Origin: Lachnospiraceae bacterium
Lineage (GTDB): Bacteria; Bacillota; Clostridia; Lachnospirales; Lachnospiraceae
DNA length: 64,000 nt
Reading direction: 5' to 3'
Assembly: GCA_003979345.1 (NCBI GenBank)
Contig: RYVZ01000009.1
Coordinates: 27,370 to 91,369 of the forward strand
The position numbers were made by a program, and so were the translations under genes. Shown here piece by piece: positions 50,603 through 60,549 of the stretch (its first letter is position 1; every line of letters starts with the position of its first letter). The notes under the pieces were generated by a model. That model ran no database searches, had not been told where the DNA came from, and saw only the letters and a program-made list of their open reading frames with translations.

Positions 50603-51898
50603 ATGAGTAGCTATACGAAGGAAGATATTTTAAGGATGGCGCGGGAGGAGGATGTAGAATTTATCCGTCTGCAGTTTACGGATTTGTTCGGCACACTCAA
50701 AAATGTGGCGGTCACGGCAAGCCAGCTTGAGCGGGCGCTTGACAACCGCTGTATGTTTGACGGATCTTCGATCGAGGGGTTTGTACGTATCGAGGAGTCT
50801 GACATGGCACTGCATCCAGACCCGGATACGTTTGTGATCTTTCCGTGGAGACCGCAGCAGGGCAAAGTAGCGCGCATGATCTGCGATATCCATTATCCGG
50901 ACGGGGCACAGTTTGAGGGCGATCCGCGCTATATATTAAAAAAAGTGATCGCGAAAGCGCGTGACATGGGATATACGTTTGATGTCGGACCGGAATGCGA
51001 ATTTTTCCTGTTTGATCTGGACGAAGAGGGGCACCCGACGACGAAAACGTCTGAGACAGCGGGCTATTTTGATTTGGGACCTGCGGATTTGGGAGAAAAT
51101 GCGCGGCGCGATATGGTTTTGACACTGGAGGATATGGGGTATATCGTGGAGGCCTCTCATCATGAAGTTGCACCCGCACAGCAGGAGATCGACTTACGGT
51201 ATGACGAGGCACTGCGTATTGCGGACGGGCTCATGACATTTAAGCTGGCCGTCAAGACGGTCGCAAGGCAGCATGGCAGGCACGCAACCTTTATGCCGAA
51301 GCCGCTTAGCGGCATGAACGGTTCCGGGCTTCACATCAATATGTCCTTGTCGCGGGATGGAAAAAATATGTTTTATGATCCGGCGGATGTGCTCGGTTTG
51401 AGCCGGGAAGCATACTATTTTATCGGCGGTATGACCCGCCATATCAAAGGGATCACGGCGATTGCCAATCCGACCGTGAATTCGTATAAACGCCTTGTGC
51501 CCGGCTATGAAGCGCCGGTTTCGATCGACTGGCAGGGGAATAACAGAAGTGTGATGCTTCGTATTCCCGCTGTGCCCGGTGAGAATATCAGGGTTGAATT
51601 AAGAAGCCCCGATCCGGCAGCTAATCCCTATCTGTTGCTCACGCTCTGCCTTGCGGCAGGACTCGAAGGAATGGAAAAGAAGATCATGCCGCCCCAAAGT
51701 GCGGAGGGTAAAACAGCCGAGTCGCTTCCTTCCACGTTGATTGAAGCGGTAACGTGTCTGGAGCAGGATGCTTTTTTATGTGATACGCTTGGAAGCCACA
51801 TCAGCACCAAGTATATAGAAGCAAAAAAGAAAGAGTGGCAGGCGTACTGCATGCAGGTCACCGAATGGGAGACCCGCCATTATCTGGACCGGTTTTAG
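50603..51898 (+). CDS. glnA: Glutamine synthetase type I
   Basis: 431 residues from ATG 50603, the short GSI-alpha length, with FDGSSIEGF, PECEFFLFD, NPTVNSYKRLVPGYEAP and RSPDPAANPYL. It condenses ammonia and glutamate to glutamine using ATP in the cytoplasm. The adenylylation-site loop of GSI-beta is absent, as expected for Gram-positive enzymes. AAGGACGG lies upstream of the start. It is followed at 36 bases by an ANTAR-domain regulator, a pairing common in Clostridia. Confidence 0.96.
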   Translation: MSSYTKEDILRMAREEDVEFIRLQFTDLFGTLKNVAVTASQLERALDNRCMFDGSSIEGFVRIEESDMALHPDPDTFVIFPWRPQQGKVARMICDIHYPDGAQFEGDPRYILKKVIAKARDMGYTFDVGPECEFFLFDLDEEGHPTTKTSETAGYFDLGPADLGENARRDMVLTLEDMGYIVEASHHEVAPAQQEIDLRYDEALRIADGLMTFKLAVKTVARQHGRHATFMPKPLSGMNGSGLHINMSLSRDGKNMFYDPADVLGLSREAYYFIGGMTRHIKGITAIANPTVNSYKRLVPGYEAPVSIDWQGNNRSVMLRIPAVPGENIRVELRSPDPAANPYLLLTLCLAAGLEGMEKKIMPPQSAEGKTAESLPSTLIEAVTCLEQDAFLCDTLGSHISTKYIEAKKKEWQAYCMQVTEWETRHYLDRF

Positions 51899-51934
51899 GC
51901 ATATCCGAATGTCCGATCAAAAACGACAGGGGGG

Positions 51935-52486
51935 ATGCGTGTGGTTCAGATTATCGTGGTCATGCCGAAGGCGCAGGACGCTGACAGTATCAGGCGTATC
52001 CTGATGAAAAGCGGATATGCCAATGTATTTGCCTGCAGCAGCGGAGCCAAAGCAGTCAGTCTGATGCATGAATTTGCGGATGGTATTTTGATCAGCGGCT
52101 ATCGGATGGCGGATATGATGTATTCTGATGTGCGCGCTGATATGCCGGACGGCTTTCAAATGCTGCTTCTTGCGTCAAGAGATGCGCTTTCCGGAAGACA
52201 GCAGAGAGGCATGGTATGTCTGGCCATGCCGCTTAAGGTACACGAACTTTTAGATACGCTTCAAATGATGACGCGGGGAATCCTGCGGACACGCAAAAAA
52301 GCGAATGCAGGATCAAAAGGCAGAAGTGATGAAGAACGGGCGTTGATCAGCGGGGCGAAGGAGCTTTTAATGACGCGCAATCACATGACAGAGGAGGAAG
52401 CGCACCGCTATCTTCAGAAATGCAGCATGGATAACGGAACGAATCTGGTTGAGACGGCACAGATGGTTCTTGCCATGAATCTGTGA
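51935..52486 (+). CDS. ANTAR-domain response regulator-like protein
   Basis: 183 residues. The N-terminal half resembles a receiver domain (VQIIVVMPKAQDADSIRRIL), but the usual phospho-acceptor region reads DGILISGYR without the standard Asp. The C-terminal part has the three-helix ANTAR form (ALISGAKELLMTRNHMTEEEAHRYLQ, split into two motifs here: AKELLMTRNHMTEEEAHRY). ANTAR proteins bind paired RNA hairpins and prevent early transcription termination, often in nitrogen metabolism. Six G directly precede ATG 51935, so GTG 51941 may be the true start. Directly behind glnA. Confidence 0.85.
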   Translation: MRVVQIIVVMPKAQDADSIRRILMKSGYANVFACSSGAKAVSLMHEFADGILISGYRMADMMYSDVRADMPDGFQMLLLASRDALSGRQQRGMVCLAMPLKVHELLDTLQMMTRGILRTRKKANAGSKGRSDEERALISGAKELLMTRNHMTEEEAHRYLQKCSMDNGTNLVETAQMVLAMNL

Positions 52487-52676
52487 TCGTGGTACTGCAT
52501 TTGATCGCCAAAATGCCGCCCGAAAAAGATCATGCTTTACATGGGATTATGGGATTGTGCCGGGCAGGGCTCCGGTTTCAAAAGCCCAAATGGAAGAGTG
52601 GCAGAATCATGGAGCTGCCGGGCTCCTGACATTTGGACCCAAATAGAAAAACAGTCAGAAACAGGGTGAAATTGGA

Positions 52677-54065
52677 ATGGAACAGGTTGCAGAGCGGGAC
52701 AGATCCGCAGCACAATTTGAAAAAATGACAAAGACGCCGATTCCGAAGCTGATCGTGAAGCTAGGGATACCGACGACGGTCAGTATGCTCGTGACGCATG
52801 TTTACAATATGGTCGATACGTTTTTCGTCGGAAAGCTCGGAACAAGCGCTTCCGGCGCGACAGGAATCGTGTTTGGGTTTATGGCGATCCTGCAGGCGGT
52901 CGGCTTTATGCTTGGTCAGGGCGCGGGGAGCCTGATCTCGAGACGGCTCGGAAAAAAGGATGTTTCCTCTGCGGGGGTATATGCATCGACCAGCTTTTTT
53001 CTGGCACTGCTTAGCGGGTTTTTGATCGAGATTTTGGGATTGTGCTTTTTGGAGCCGATGCTGAAGATGTTAGGAAGTACCGATACAATCCTGCCGTACG
53101 CTCGTCAATATGTATTTTATATCCTTCTTGCGAGTCCGTTCATGGTCGCAAGCTTTGTGATGAATAATGTGCTGCGCTTTGAAGGAAAAGCTGCCTATGC
53201 GATGTGCGGGCTGATGGCGGGGGCAGTCTTAAATATGGGCTGTGATCCGCTGTTCATGTTTGTGTTCGATATGGGAATTGCCGGTGCGGGACTGGCAACG
53301 GCACTGTCCCAGTGTGTCAGCTTCTGTATTCTGCTGTTTATGTTTTTAAGCGGGAAGACGCAGAGCCGTCTGTCGATCAGAAGTGTGACGCGGGATCTGC
53401 CACAGCTTTGGAATCTGGTTGCAACCGGTCTGCCCGCACTTCTGCGTCAGGGAATGAGCAGTGTTGCAACGATGCTCCTAAACCATTGTGCGGGAGAGTT
53501 CGGCGATCCGGCTGTTGCGGCGATGAGTATCGTAAACCGGATCACAATGCTGATCTTTGCAGTGGGACTGGGCGTCGGTCAGGGATTTCAGCCGGTATGC
53601 GGCTTTAATTACGGGGCGGGTAAATACCGGAGAGTCCGCAGCGCATACCGTTTTACGCTTGCGCTTGCGATGGTCCTGTTGGGGAGCTTTGCGCTTGCCG
53701 GACTGCTCTGCGCGCCATGGGCGGTTCGGGTGTTCCGGGACGATGATGAAGTCGTCAGGATCGGAACACTTGCGCTGCGCCTGCAGTGTGCGGCTTTGTT
53801 CTTCCAACCACTGATGGTCATGACAAATATGCTTTTGCAGAGCACAGGAAAAAAACTGCAGGCGGCATTCACGGCATTGCTTCGCAGCGGATTATATTTT
53901 ATACCGATTTTGCTAGTACTGGTGCGGCTTCAGGGGTTGTTTGGAGTACAGGCGGCACAGCCGATCGCGGATGTATTTGCGTTTCTGACGGCGCTTCCGA
54001 TCGTGGCGTGGTTTTTTACAAAGCTTCCGAAAGAAGATGCGGAGGCGGAGCAATCGGGTGCTTAA
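52677..54065 (+). CDS. MATE family efflux transporter
   Basis: 462 residues with twelve predicted helices. The N-terminal half has IPTTVSMLVTHVYNMVDTFF and the helix 7 region GLPALLRQGMSS with NRITMLIFAVGLGVGQGFQP split across the second half, as in NorM/DinF-like proteins. Distinct from the MATE at 11144, so not a recent duplicate. AGGGTGA eight bases ahead of ATG 52677. Confidence 0.9.
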   Translation: MEQVAERDRSAAQFEKMTKTPIPKLIVKLGIPTTVSMLVTHVYNMVDTFFVGKLGTSASGATGIVFGFMAILQAVGFMLGQGAGSLISRRLGKKDVSSAGVYASTSFFLALLSGFLIEILGLCFLEPMLKMLGSTDTILPYARQYVFYILLASPFMVASFVMNNVLRFEGKAAYAMCGLMAGAVLNMGCDPLFMFVFDMGIAGAGLATALSQCVSFCILLFMFLSGKTQSRLSIRSVTRDLPQLWNLVATGLPALLRQGMSSVATMLLNHCAGEFGDPAVAAMSIVNRITMLIFAVGLGVGQGFQPVCGFNYGAGKYRRVRSAYRFTLALAMVLLGSFALAGLLCAPWAVRVFRDDDEVVRIGTLALRLQCAALFFQPLMVMTNMLLQSTGKKLQAAFTALLRSGLYFIPILLVLVRLQGLFGVQAAQPIADVFAFLTALPIVAWFFTKLPKEDAEAEQSGA

Positions 54066-54221
54066 CAATCGGGCATCTAAGGAAGCGTTGATGAATCAGC
54101 GTTTCCCTAAGTTGATGAAACCCGCTGATTCCCGTAAGCAATGCGGCGGATAGACGGATACGGGTGAAGAAAGCGGCTTTGATGGCGGATATGGATTGCG
54201 TTTTTAGATGGGGAGAAGGGT

Positions 54222-54872
54222 ATGAGCAGGAATACGGAAAAGCTGGCGGCGTTGACGTTTGACGACGGACCAAGTACGGATACGACGGCGCAGGTATTGG
54301 ACGTTTTGGAGGAATTTCATGAGGCCGGGACTTTTTTTCTGATCGGTCAGAATATCAATGAACGGACGGAGAGCGCGGTCAGACGCGCGGTTAAGCTGGG
54401 GTGCGAGATCGAAAATCATTCGTGGAGTCATCCGGCGATGCCGGAGCTTAACGCTGCGCAGATCAGGGAAGAAATTTTCAGGACAACGGAGCAGATCGTG
54501 CGCATAACAGGCAGGGGGCCGATGTTTTTCCGGCCGCCGTATATTGCGGTTTCGGAAAAAATGTATGAGCAGATTCCGCTGACTTTTATTGCGGGCATCG
54601 GCTGCGAGGACTGGAACGATCAGGTGAGCGCTGATGAGCGTGCCGAACGTATTTGCAGCGGCGTCACGGACGGCGCAGTCATCCTGCTTCATGATATGGA
54701 GGGCAACCGTAAGACTGTCGAAGCACTGCGCCTCATTATTCCTGAATTAAAACAGGCGGGCTACCGTTTTGTCACGCTGGAGCAGCTCTTTCGGGAAAAA
54801 GGAGTTTCGCTTAGTGAGGATGCAGATGTAAAGAAACGGTGCTGTTATTCTTGCGTTATTTCCGCGTTATAA
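54222..54872 (+). CDS. Polysaccharide deacetylase, CE4
   Basis: 216 residues without signal peptide or membrane helix. CE4 motifs: LTFDDGPST (motif 1), ENHSWSHP (motif 2), FFRPPY (motif 3) and ILLHDMEGN (motif 5). The C-terminal end carries a CC pair (KKRCCYSC). Such enzymes remove N- or O-acetyl groups from glycans; without an export signal the location is unclear. GGGAGAAGGG precedes the ATG. A 26-base GGAAGCGTTGA/TCAGCGTTTCC hairpin lies near 54079-54104 between it and the MATE gene. Confidence 0.9.
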   Translation: MSRNTEKLAALTFDDGPSTDTTAQVLDVLEEFHEAGTFFLIGQNINERTESAVRRAVKLGCEIENHSWSHPAMPELNAAQIREEIFRTTEQIVRITGRGPMFFRPPYIAVSEKMYEQIPLTFIAGIGCEDWNDQVSADERAERICSGVTDGAVILLHDMEGNRKTVEALRLIIPELKQAGYRFVTLEQLFREKGVSLSEDADVKKRCCYSCVISAL

Positions 54873-54995
54873 CCCCCTTTTCTTTTTCGTGTTGGTGGCT
54901 TTGACCACTGGTAATTTCACTAACAGCCGCTTGAAACGGAAAATGGTCGTGATATAATCGGCCCGATAAATGGGGATTTACGGAGGGATATTAGA

Positions 54996-55538
54996 ATGGA
55001 TCAAATTTTATTAATAGAGCCTCAAAAGATGTATGCGGATGAAATATGGAAATTTCGTCAGGAAATTTTGGAATGCGACGCAGAAAATGAAGATCAATTT
55101 GCAGGTTGTATGTCGCTGGATGTAAGTAAGTCTTCTGAAGAGTGGATAGAAATATGTGAACTTAGAAAAAGTGAAGAAACATGTGGTGATGTGGGAACAA
55201 CCGTTCCTTCTCATATGTACTTAGCTGTACGCAAGAGAGATGATAAAGTTGTAGGTGTGATAGATTTGCGTCATCATATAAATCATCCTATTCTCGGAAC
55301 GTGGGGAGGGCATTGTGGGTATTCAGTGCGTCCTTCTGAACGCGGCAAAGGTTATGCAAAGGATATGCTTCGGTTGAATATACAAAATGCAAAATCAATG
55401 GGAATAGAAAAACTTCTTGTCACTTGTAATAGTGAGAATGCAGCAAGTGAAAAAGTAATAATTGCGAATGGTGGAGTTTTTGAGAAAATCATAGACGTTG
55501 ATGGATGCAAAATGAAAAGATATTGGATTACAGTATAA
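54996..55538 (+). CDS. GNAT family N-acetyltransferase
   Basis: 180 residues with the acetyl-CoA motif A in GYSVRPSERGKGYAKDML and motif B NSENAASEKVIIANGG. Close to the group annotated as acetyltransferases acting on small molecules or proteins in Firmicutes; substrate unknown. AT-rich codon use compared with the deacetylase upstream. GGAGGGA precedes ATG 54996. Confidence 0.9.
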   Translation: MDQILLIEPQKMYADEIWKFRQEILECDAENEDQFAGCMSLDVSKSSEEWIEICELRKSEETCGDVGTTVPSHMYLAVRKRDDKVVGVIDLRHHINHPILGTWGGHCGYSVRPSERGKGYAKDMLRLNIQNAKSMGIEKLLVTCNSENAASEKVIIANGGVFEKIIDVDGCKMKRYWITV

Positions 55539-55764
55539 GAAGTAAATAACTTCCAGTTTTATCGGGCAGTGAGCCATCCCCGGCTCACTGCCTATTCCAT
55601 CATTTTGACAATTGTAAAAATTTATAAGCATTTTCAACACAAAAGAGAAAAGGGACCGTTATAAAAACCGGTTGACAAACTGGTTTGCTTTCTCTATGCG
55701 AATGGAATGCAAATAGAATCTAATTGCAATAAAGATGGAATAAACAGTAATATGGAGAAGAAAA

Positions 55765-56199
55765 ATGGAAACGAACATGAAATCAGAGAAGATAACGATC
55801 AACGTAGGAACTATGTAGCTGGCAAAGATTGATCTGCTTGTTGATAGTCTGGAATATTCCAACCGGAGAGATTTTTGCAGAATTGCGATCAGGGAGCTGC
55901 TTGAAAAGCATGACGAGGAGATTGAAAAATTGCATGAGCAGAATAGGAAGATTCAGTTTGACTCTGAGAATCCGGTCATTGGCGGAATCGGCATCATCCG
56001 GCTGTCTTGCGGGGAGTTGAAAGAAGCGGTGAAAAAGTCGCAGAAGGTAGATATTATGGTGACAGGGCTGCTTTTTGCCGATAAGAGTATTACGCCGGAG
56101 CTGCTGGATGCGGCGGTAGAGAATATGAAGGTTTATGGAAAGATACAAGCAAAGCCGGAATTGCTTTCGGTAATGAAAAAGAAAATGCGCAATTCCTAA
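55765..56199 (+). pseudogene. Ribbon-helix-helix (CopG-like) regulator with in-frame amber codon
   Basis: 145 codons from ATG 55765 to 56199, open except for TAG at 55816. Before it the chain reads KITINVGTM and after it LAKIDLLVDSLEYSNRRDF, together an RHH DNA-binding fold; about 85 residues of C-terminal domain follow (VIGGIGIIRLSCGELKEAV, DIMVTGLLFADKSI). A change of CAG or GAG to TAG explains the stop. The remainder could only be made from a later start without the beta-strand that contacts DNA. Confidence 0.65.
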
Positions 56200-56313
56200 T
56201 AAAGTGTTGATATAGAAACCGGGGCTGCGTACAATACAAAGAAAGACTAAAACGAAATGAGATAGGAACAAGTAGCTGTGCTTTTCTTAATCATACAGAA
56301 GGAGATTGCTGCC

Positions 56314-58104
56314 ATGCTGTCTGTGATCATAAACTGGATCTATCTGTGTGCCACCGCATTTTTGCTGGGGACCGCGTTTTCAAGACTCGTCAGAAGGTGG
56401 TTCGGATGGGAAATGAATAACAGCGTTGAAGTACTGTTTTACGGCTTGATCTGTGCGACTGTATATGCGCAGATTTTCAGCCTGTTTGGCGGAGTCGGCA
56501 TGCTTGCGAACGGAATATTGGCTGTTTTTTGCGCAGCGGCGGCAGTCATGTGGAGAAAACCGGCATGGAAGATGCTTCGAAGAAGCATCAAAGAGAGCGG
56601 CAGGGCGCATTGCCTGATTGTGGCAGCGCTCGTTTTCATTTGGGCATATTGTACGTCGAGAGGATACATGCATTATGATTCGGATCTGTATCATGCGCAG
56701 AGCATCCGCTGGATCGAGGAATACGGCGTTGTGCCGGGGCTCGGCAATATTCATGTGCGATTTGCCTATAACAGTTCGTTTTTTGCGCTGTCTGCGCTCT
56801 ATAGTATGGCATTTTTGGGCGGGCAGTCTCTTCATACAGTCAACGGTTTTTTTGCGCTGCTCTTAAGCGTGGAAGTCTTGAAGCTGTTCCGGCTGAGAAG
56901 GTTTCGAATGCCCTATAGTCTAAAGCGCACCGGTGCGAACGGAGATGGACAGACACGCACCGGCAGGAACCGGGGCTGGCAGAAACATCTGGAGGAGGGC
57001 GTTGACGCGACAGCGGGACAAAAACAGTTTCGCCTGTCCGATTTTGCACGGTTTGGGGCGCTCTATTATTTGACGATCCTCTATCGCGATATTGTGGCGC
57101 CCGCATCGGATTACGCGGTCATGTGCGTGGTATTTTTGATCGTGATCAGATGGCTGGTGCATCTTGAGCAAAAAGAAAAGAGCATTGCGCCTTATGCGCT
57201 CCTGTGCGTGGCAGGCGTGTATGCCGTTACCTTAAAGCTGACGGCAGGCGTGATCTTACTGCTTACCATAAAGCCGGCGTATCTGTTGATCAAAGAAAAA
57301 AAATACCGGCAGATTGCTCTATATATTGCGCTTGGACTCCTTGTACTTGCGCCGTGGATACTACGCACCGCGCTCATTTCCGGCTATCTGCTTTATCCGT
57401 TTCCGGCGCTCGACGTGCTTTCCGCGGACTGGAAGATTCCGGCGGAAGCGGCGGCGCGCGACGCGGCGGAGATCAGGACATGGGGACGCGGATTAAACGA
57501 TGCTTCGCTTGTGGGAATGCCGCTTTCCAAATGGTTTCCGCATTGGTTTTCCACGATGCTCCCGACGCTTGGAAAGCTCTTTGTGGCGGCGGATCTGGTC
57601 TGCATAGCGCTGTGGCTCTGCCAGCTGGCGACATCAGTCATTCGATGGAAAAAAAAGAAAACCGTGCAGGGGGAATGGGACGAGCTGTTGGTGCTGTCCG
57701 GTGTTGTCCTTTCCTACGGTTTTTGGCAGCTCTCGGCGCCGCTCTTACGCTACGGCTATGCCTATGTGCTGCTTGTCATCGTGCTGACTGCGGGGGTGAT
57801 CTATCGGAAACTGCATCTTCCGGTGGCGGCGGACCGGCTGCTTGGCGCCGCTGTGGTGCTTTTTACGGCAGTCAAGGCACTGACGTTTATAAACTATGCT
57901 GTTAGCGTGTCGGACGAGCCGTATTACGTCGCGCAACAGGATTACGGAACTTATGAGCTGGACAGCTTTATGGCGGAGGACGTGTGCTTTTATATTCCGA
58001 AGAGTGGAGACCGGGTCGGCTATGAGCCGTTTCCGGCGATACCGGCGAAGGTGGAGATTCGTTTTCGGGGCAGCGAGATCAAGAGCGGATTTCGAAGGCA
58101 GTAA
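56314..58104 (+). CDS. Polytopic membrane protein, LIC_10190/glycosyltransferase-like
   Basis: 596 residues from ATG 56314 with about a dozen membrane helices. After the first helices an extracellular-loop-like YMHYDSDLYHAQSIRWIEEY is seen, resembling the DxD-containing loop of GT-C glycosyltransferases and of the LIC_10190 family frequent in Lachnospiraceae. A charged cytoplasmic loop (residues about 205-245) separates the two halves. A role in transferring lipid-linked sugars is inference. AAGGAG nine bases ahead fixes the start. Confidence 0.75.
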   Translation: MLSVIINWIYLCATAFLLGTAFSRLVRRWFGWEMNNSVEVLFYGLICATVYAQIFSLFGGVGMLANGILAVFCAAAAVMWRKPAWKMLRRSIKESGRAHCLIVAALVFIWAYCTSRGYMHYDSDLYHAQSIRWIEEYGVVPGLGNIHVRFAYNSSFFALSALYSMAFLGGQSLHTVNGFFALLLSVEVLKLFRLRRFRMPYSLKRTGANGDGQTRTGRNRGWQKHLEEGVDATAGQKQFRLSDFARFGALYYLTILYRDIVAPASDYAVMCVVFLIVIRWLVHLEQKEKSIAPYALLCVAGVYAVTLKLTAGVILLLTIKPAYLLIKEKKYRQIALYIALGLLVLAPWILRTALISGYLLYPFPALDVLSADWKIPAEAAARDAAEIRTWGRGLNDASLVGMPLSKWFPHWFSTMLPTLGKLFVAADLVCIALWLCQLATSVIRWKKKKTVQGEWDELLVLSGVVLSYGFWQLSAPLLRYGYAYVLLVIVLTAGVIYRKLHLPVAADRLLGAAVVLFTAVKALTFINYAVSVSDEPYYVAQQDYGTYELDSFMAEDVCFYIPKSGDRVGYEPFPAIPAKVEIRFRGSEIKSGFRRQ

Positions 58105-58193
58105 AAAAGGAGCGCGGGGCAAAAGCCAATACAAACCCATTAAACCTGAGCCACTTGCGGCTCTTATAAACTGACACAGCAAGAAGGCTGATT

Positions 58194-59228
58194 ATGAACA
58201 AGGTAAATCAAAAAATCATTGACGCAGTGATAGAAAAGGCGGAGCAAGTATGTCCCGATTCATTGGCTTTGATCGGAGTATACGGTTCGGCTGCCACAGG
58301 GGATGAGTATGAAAAATCAGATTTGGATCTGCTCATACTGATTCAGGATGATGAGGGATGACAGCTTGGTACGGGCTTTATCCTGGATGACAGTGAAATA
58401 GGTTATGACATCTATTGTACAAACTGGGACGGGCTTAGATATGATGCGGCATGTCATCACGCCAAACTTTCTAAATTGCTGGATTCTCAAATTGTGTATA
58501 TCAAAAAGCAGGAGGCTTATGAGGAACTGTGCCAATTAAGAGAACAGGCAAAACGATTTCTGGCATCTGAGGAACGCTTCCAAAGAGTGAACGAACTGAT
58601 GGACAAAGCCAAAATATCCTATGCGAATGCTTCTTTACACGAGGAATTGGGGGAGGTACGCCTCGATGCTTTTGGGGTGATATGTTTCCTTACGGATGCA
58701 ATGATGCTTTTTCATGGAAGCTATTTTAAGCGCGGCGTAAAAAGAACACTTGAAGAGTTAGCCGCCTTGCCGATTGAAGATGTTTTTGCAGATCACTTAA
58801 AGAGCATAGCGAAAAGCCAAGATGTTTTGGAGTTAAGAGCCCTGTTAAAGAACCTTCTTTTGTATTCAGAAGGACACTTGAAACGGGAGAAAGAGAAAGA
58901 GGAGCCCTCCGAAAGCCTTACCGGTACTTATGAAGAAATGTATTCAAACTGGAGAAATAAGGTAGAAGAAGCGGCGAAACAAAATCATGCTTTTGCTTCA
59001 TTCATGAATATGTGCAGTTTCCATTATATGCTTGCAGAGATTTCATCCGAAGCTGCCATAGGGACTTACAACATTATGGAAGAGTATGACGCCGACTGTT
59101 TAGAGAATAACGTCAGCCTGTTTGATGCATGTTTACAAAAATACGAGGCGGTATATCATAAAGCAGGAATAGCAGTGAAGCATTTTCAGGATGTGGAGGA
59201 GTTTGCCGCAGATTATTTGGGTAAATAA
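58194..59228 (+). pseudogene. Nucleotidyltransferase with in-frame TGA
   Basis: 345 codons from ATG 58194, interrupted only by TGA at 58359-58361. The first 55 residues carry the nucleotidyltransferase signature GVYGSAATGDEYEKSDLDLL; the rest, from QLGTGFILDDSEIGYDIY, includes the third acidic residue region and an alpha-helical C-terminal domain as in KNTase/HEPN-type fusions. TGG to TGA is the simplest lesion. The C-terminal third resembles the remnant at 18408-18738. AAGG precedes the start. If translation restarts after the stop, the product would lack the catalytic site. Confidence 0.75.
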
Positions 59229-59247
59229 AAGAGCGAAAAGGAAGCGC

Positions 59248-59278
59248 GTAAGATTTCCTACATCAGGAACTTACGCAC
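59248..59278. terminator. Hairpin between convergent genes
   Basis: GCGTAAG-a-TTTCCT pairs with AGGAA-CTTACGC around ACATC. No T-run on the plus strand; moderate evidence. Confidence 0.4.
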
Positions 59279-59393
59279 TTGCTATGACATGATCTTCTGT
59301 TTCGCTCACAGAGCTTGTGTACTTCCTGTTTCACCCGTGTATCTTTTACGCGCTCATATCCCTCAGCCTGCCGCGGGGGATCTGGAACTGCCG

Positions 59394-60029
59394 CTATGCG
59401 TTGTATGCCTTCAATTCTTCCAGAAATTCCTTATATTCCTCATCCGTCCAATAGAAGGTCAAATCTTCCTCGGTGTATTCGTCCGGGGTATCGCGCATAA
59501 AGCTGCTGTCAATGTCATATCCAAATCTTTTTAGTACAGCTACCGCAAATTCTCTGAAGAACATGCCGATCCCCGTGATCACGTTTCCTTCTTCCACGAT
59601 TCCCTTGTGCGTGAAATTTTCTTTTTCAATGAAATCGAACGTATCCGCCATCTGCATGAAGTAGCCGGAAGTAAACTTCTTACCTTTCAGGATTCCCGCT
59701 TTGGATAATAAAATGGGTGAGGATGAGATTGCCGCAAAAAGGATGTCCGAGCCGATTCCGCTTTTTAGGAATTCGATCAGCCTGTCATCAAACAATGCAG
59801 GCATCGGATTGATCGTTCCCGGTAAGATCACGCAGTCATAATCCGTGATTTTTGCGTCTGCCGTTGTTTTGGTCGGAATGCCCCGCAGACCTTCTTCGCT
59901 CTGATATTCCTTATTCTCGCTTGCGATGTAATCGATCTTTTCGCCAAACCAGACTGTCAGCGCAGAGGTCAGGCAGGTGATTTCCTGTAAAGAAAAGTCG
60001 GGGTATAATAAAACTGCAAATTTTTTCAT
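59394..60029 (-). CDS. DJ-1/PfpI family protein without the usual cysteine
   Basis: 211 residues with the DJ-1 core: MKKFAVLLYPDFSLQEIT, DCVILPGTINP and the nucleophile-elbow region FAAISSSPILLSKAGIL. In DJ-1/PfpI proteins the elbow reads AxC; here the Cys position is Ser, so cysteine-based chemistry is unlikely. A C-terminal acidic tail (EEDLTFYWTDEEYKEFLEEL) is extra. It is divergent from the HTH-methyltransferase gene. Function unknown. Confidence 0.82.
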   Translation of the reverse strand: MKKFAVLLYPDFSLQEITCLTSALTVWFGEKIDYIASENKEYQSEEGLRGIPTKTTADAKITDYDCVILPGTINPMPALFDDRLIEFLKSGIGSDILFAAISSSPILLSKAGILKGKKFTSGYFMQMADTFDFIEKENFTHKGIVEEGNVITGIGMFFREFAVAVLKRFGYDIDSSFMRDTPDEYTEEDLTFYWTDEEYKEFLEELKAYNA

Positions 60030-60384
60030 ACGAGCCTCCTATGCCGGAACATATATGTGTATACCATGTTCCACCGTAAAATTTGAATGTTATATGTCGC
60101 GCTTGTTTTCTCTTGCCTGTTCTATTACCATTTTTGATGCACCCCCTTTGACGATAGTATATATAAATTGAGGTCGGAAAGCAATCTGCTTTATCTCAGA
60201 AAAAGTCAATCATGGAAAAATCTATTATGGAAAAGTCAATTGCGTTTGAGTTCTGATAAAAGGTAGTGGATTTTTACGGCTCATTCGTGTGTTTTAGTGT
60301 AAAAAACAGTAAATGATTCGTGGATATTTACATGAAAAACATTTCAACCTGCGGGCGAAAAGATTCTCCGTTTTATGTGAATAC

Positions 60385-60517
60385 AAAATCGCAGATTTTT
60401 GGTATCATCTAAGAAAGCATTGACAAAGGCGCTGCATTCTTGAGCAGCTGGCGGATACGTACGGATCCGCGGTGGTACAATAAAAATCTTTGATTTTGAT
60501 ACAAAATCGCTGATTTT
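60385..60517 (+). promoter_or_regulatory. Three AAAATC-N3-GATTTT palindromes upstream of the HTH-methyltransferase gene
   Basis: Copies at 60385-60399, 60483-60497 and 60503-60517; the last two are exactly 20 bp apart, so on the same face of the helix. A fourth copy lies inside the coding region at 61066-61080. They are 33 to 165 bases ahead of a gene encoding an HTH protein and are likely its operator; that is inference. Confidence 0.65.
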
Positions 60518-60549
60518 ATTTGATAATTTATGGATGGGAGGTTGAATGG

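Noticed and set aside
57204..57905. 233-codon frame inside the polytopic membrane protein gene
   Set aside because: Overlaps a well-supported membrane protein in another frame and reads as Arg/Ala/Gly-rich nonsense.
26911..59228. Stop-codon recoding as the explanation for in-frame stops
   Set aside because: TAA, TAG and TGA are all involved, the intact genes use all three as normal stops, and a frameshift and truncations are found in the same regions; decay is simpler.
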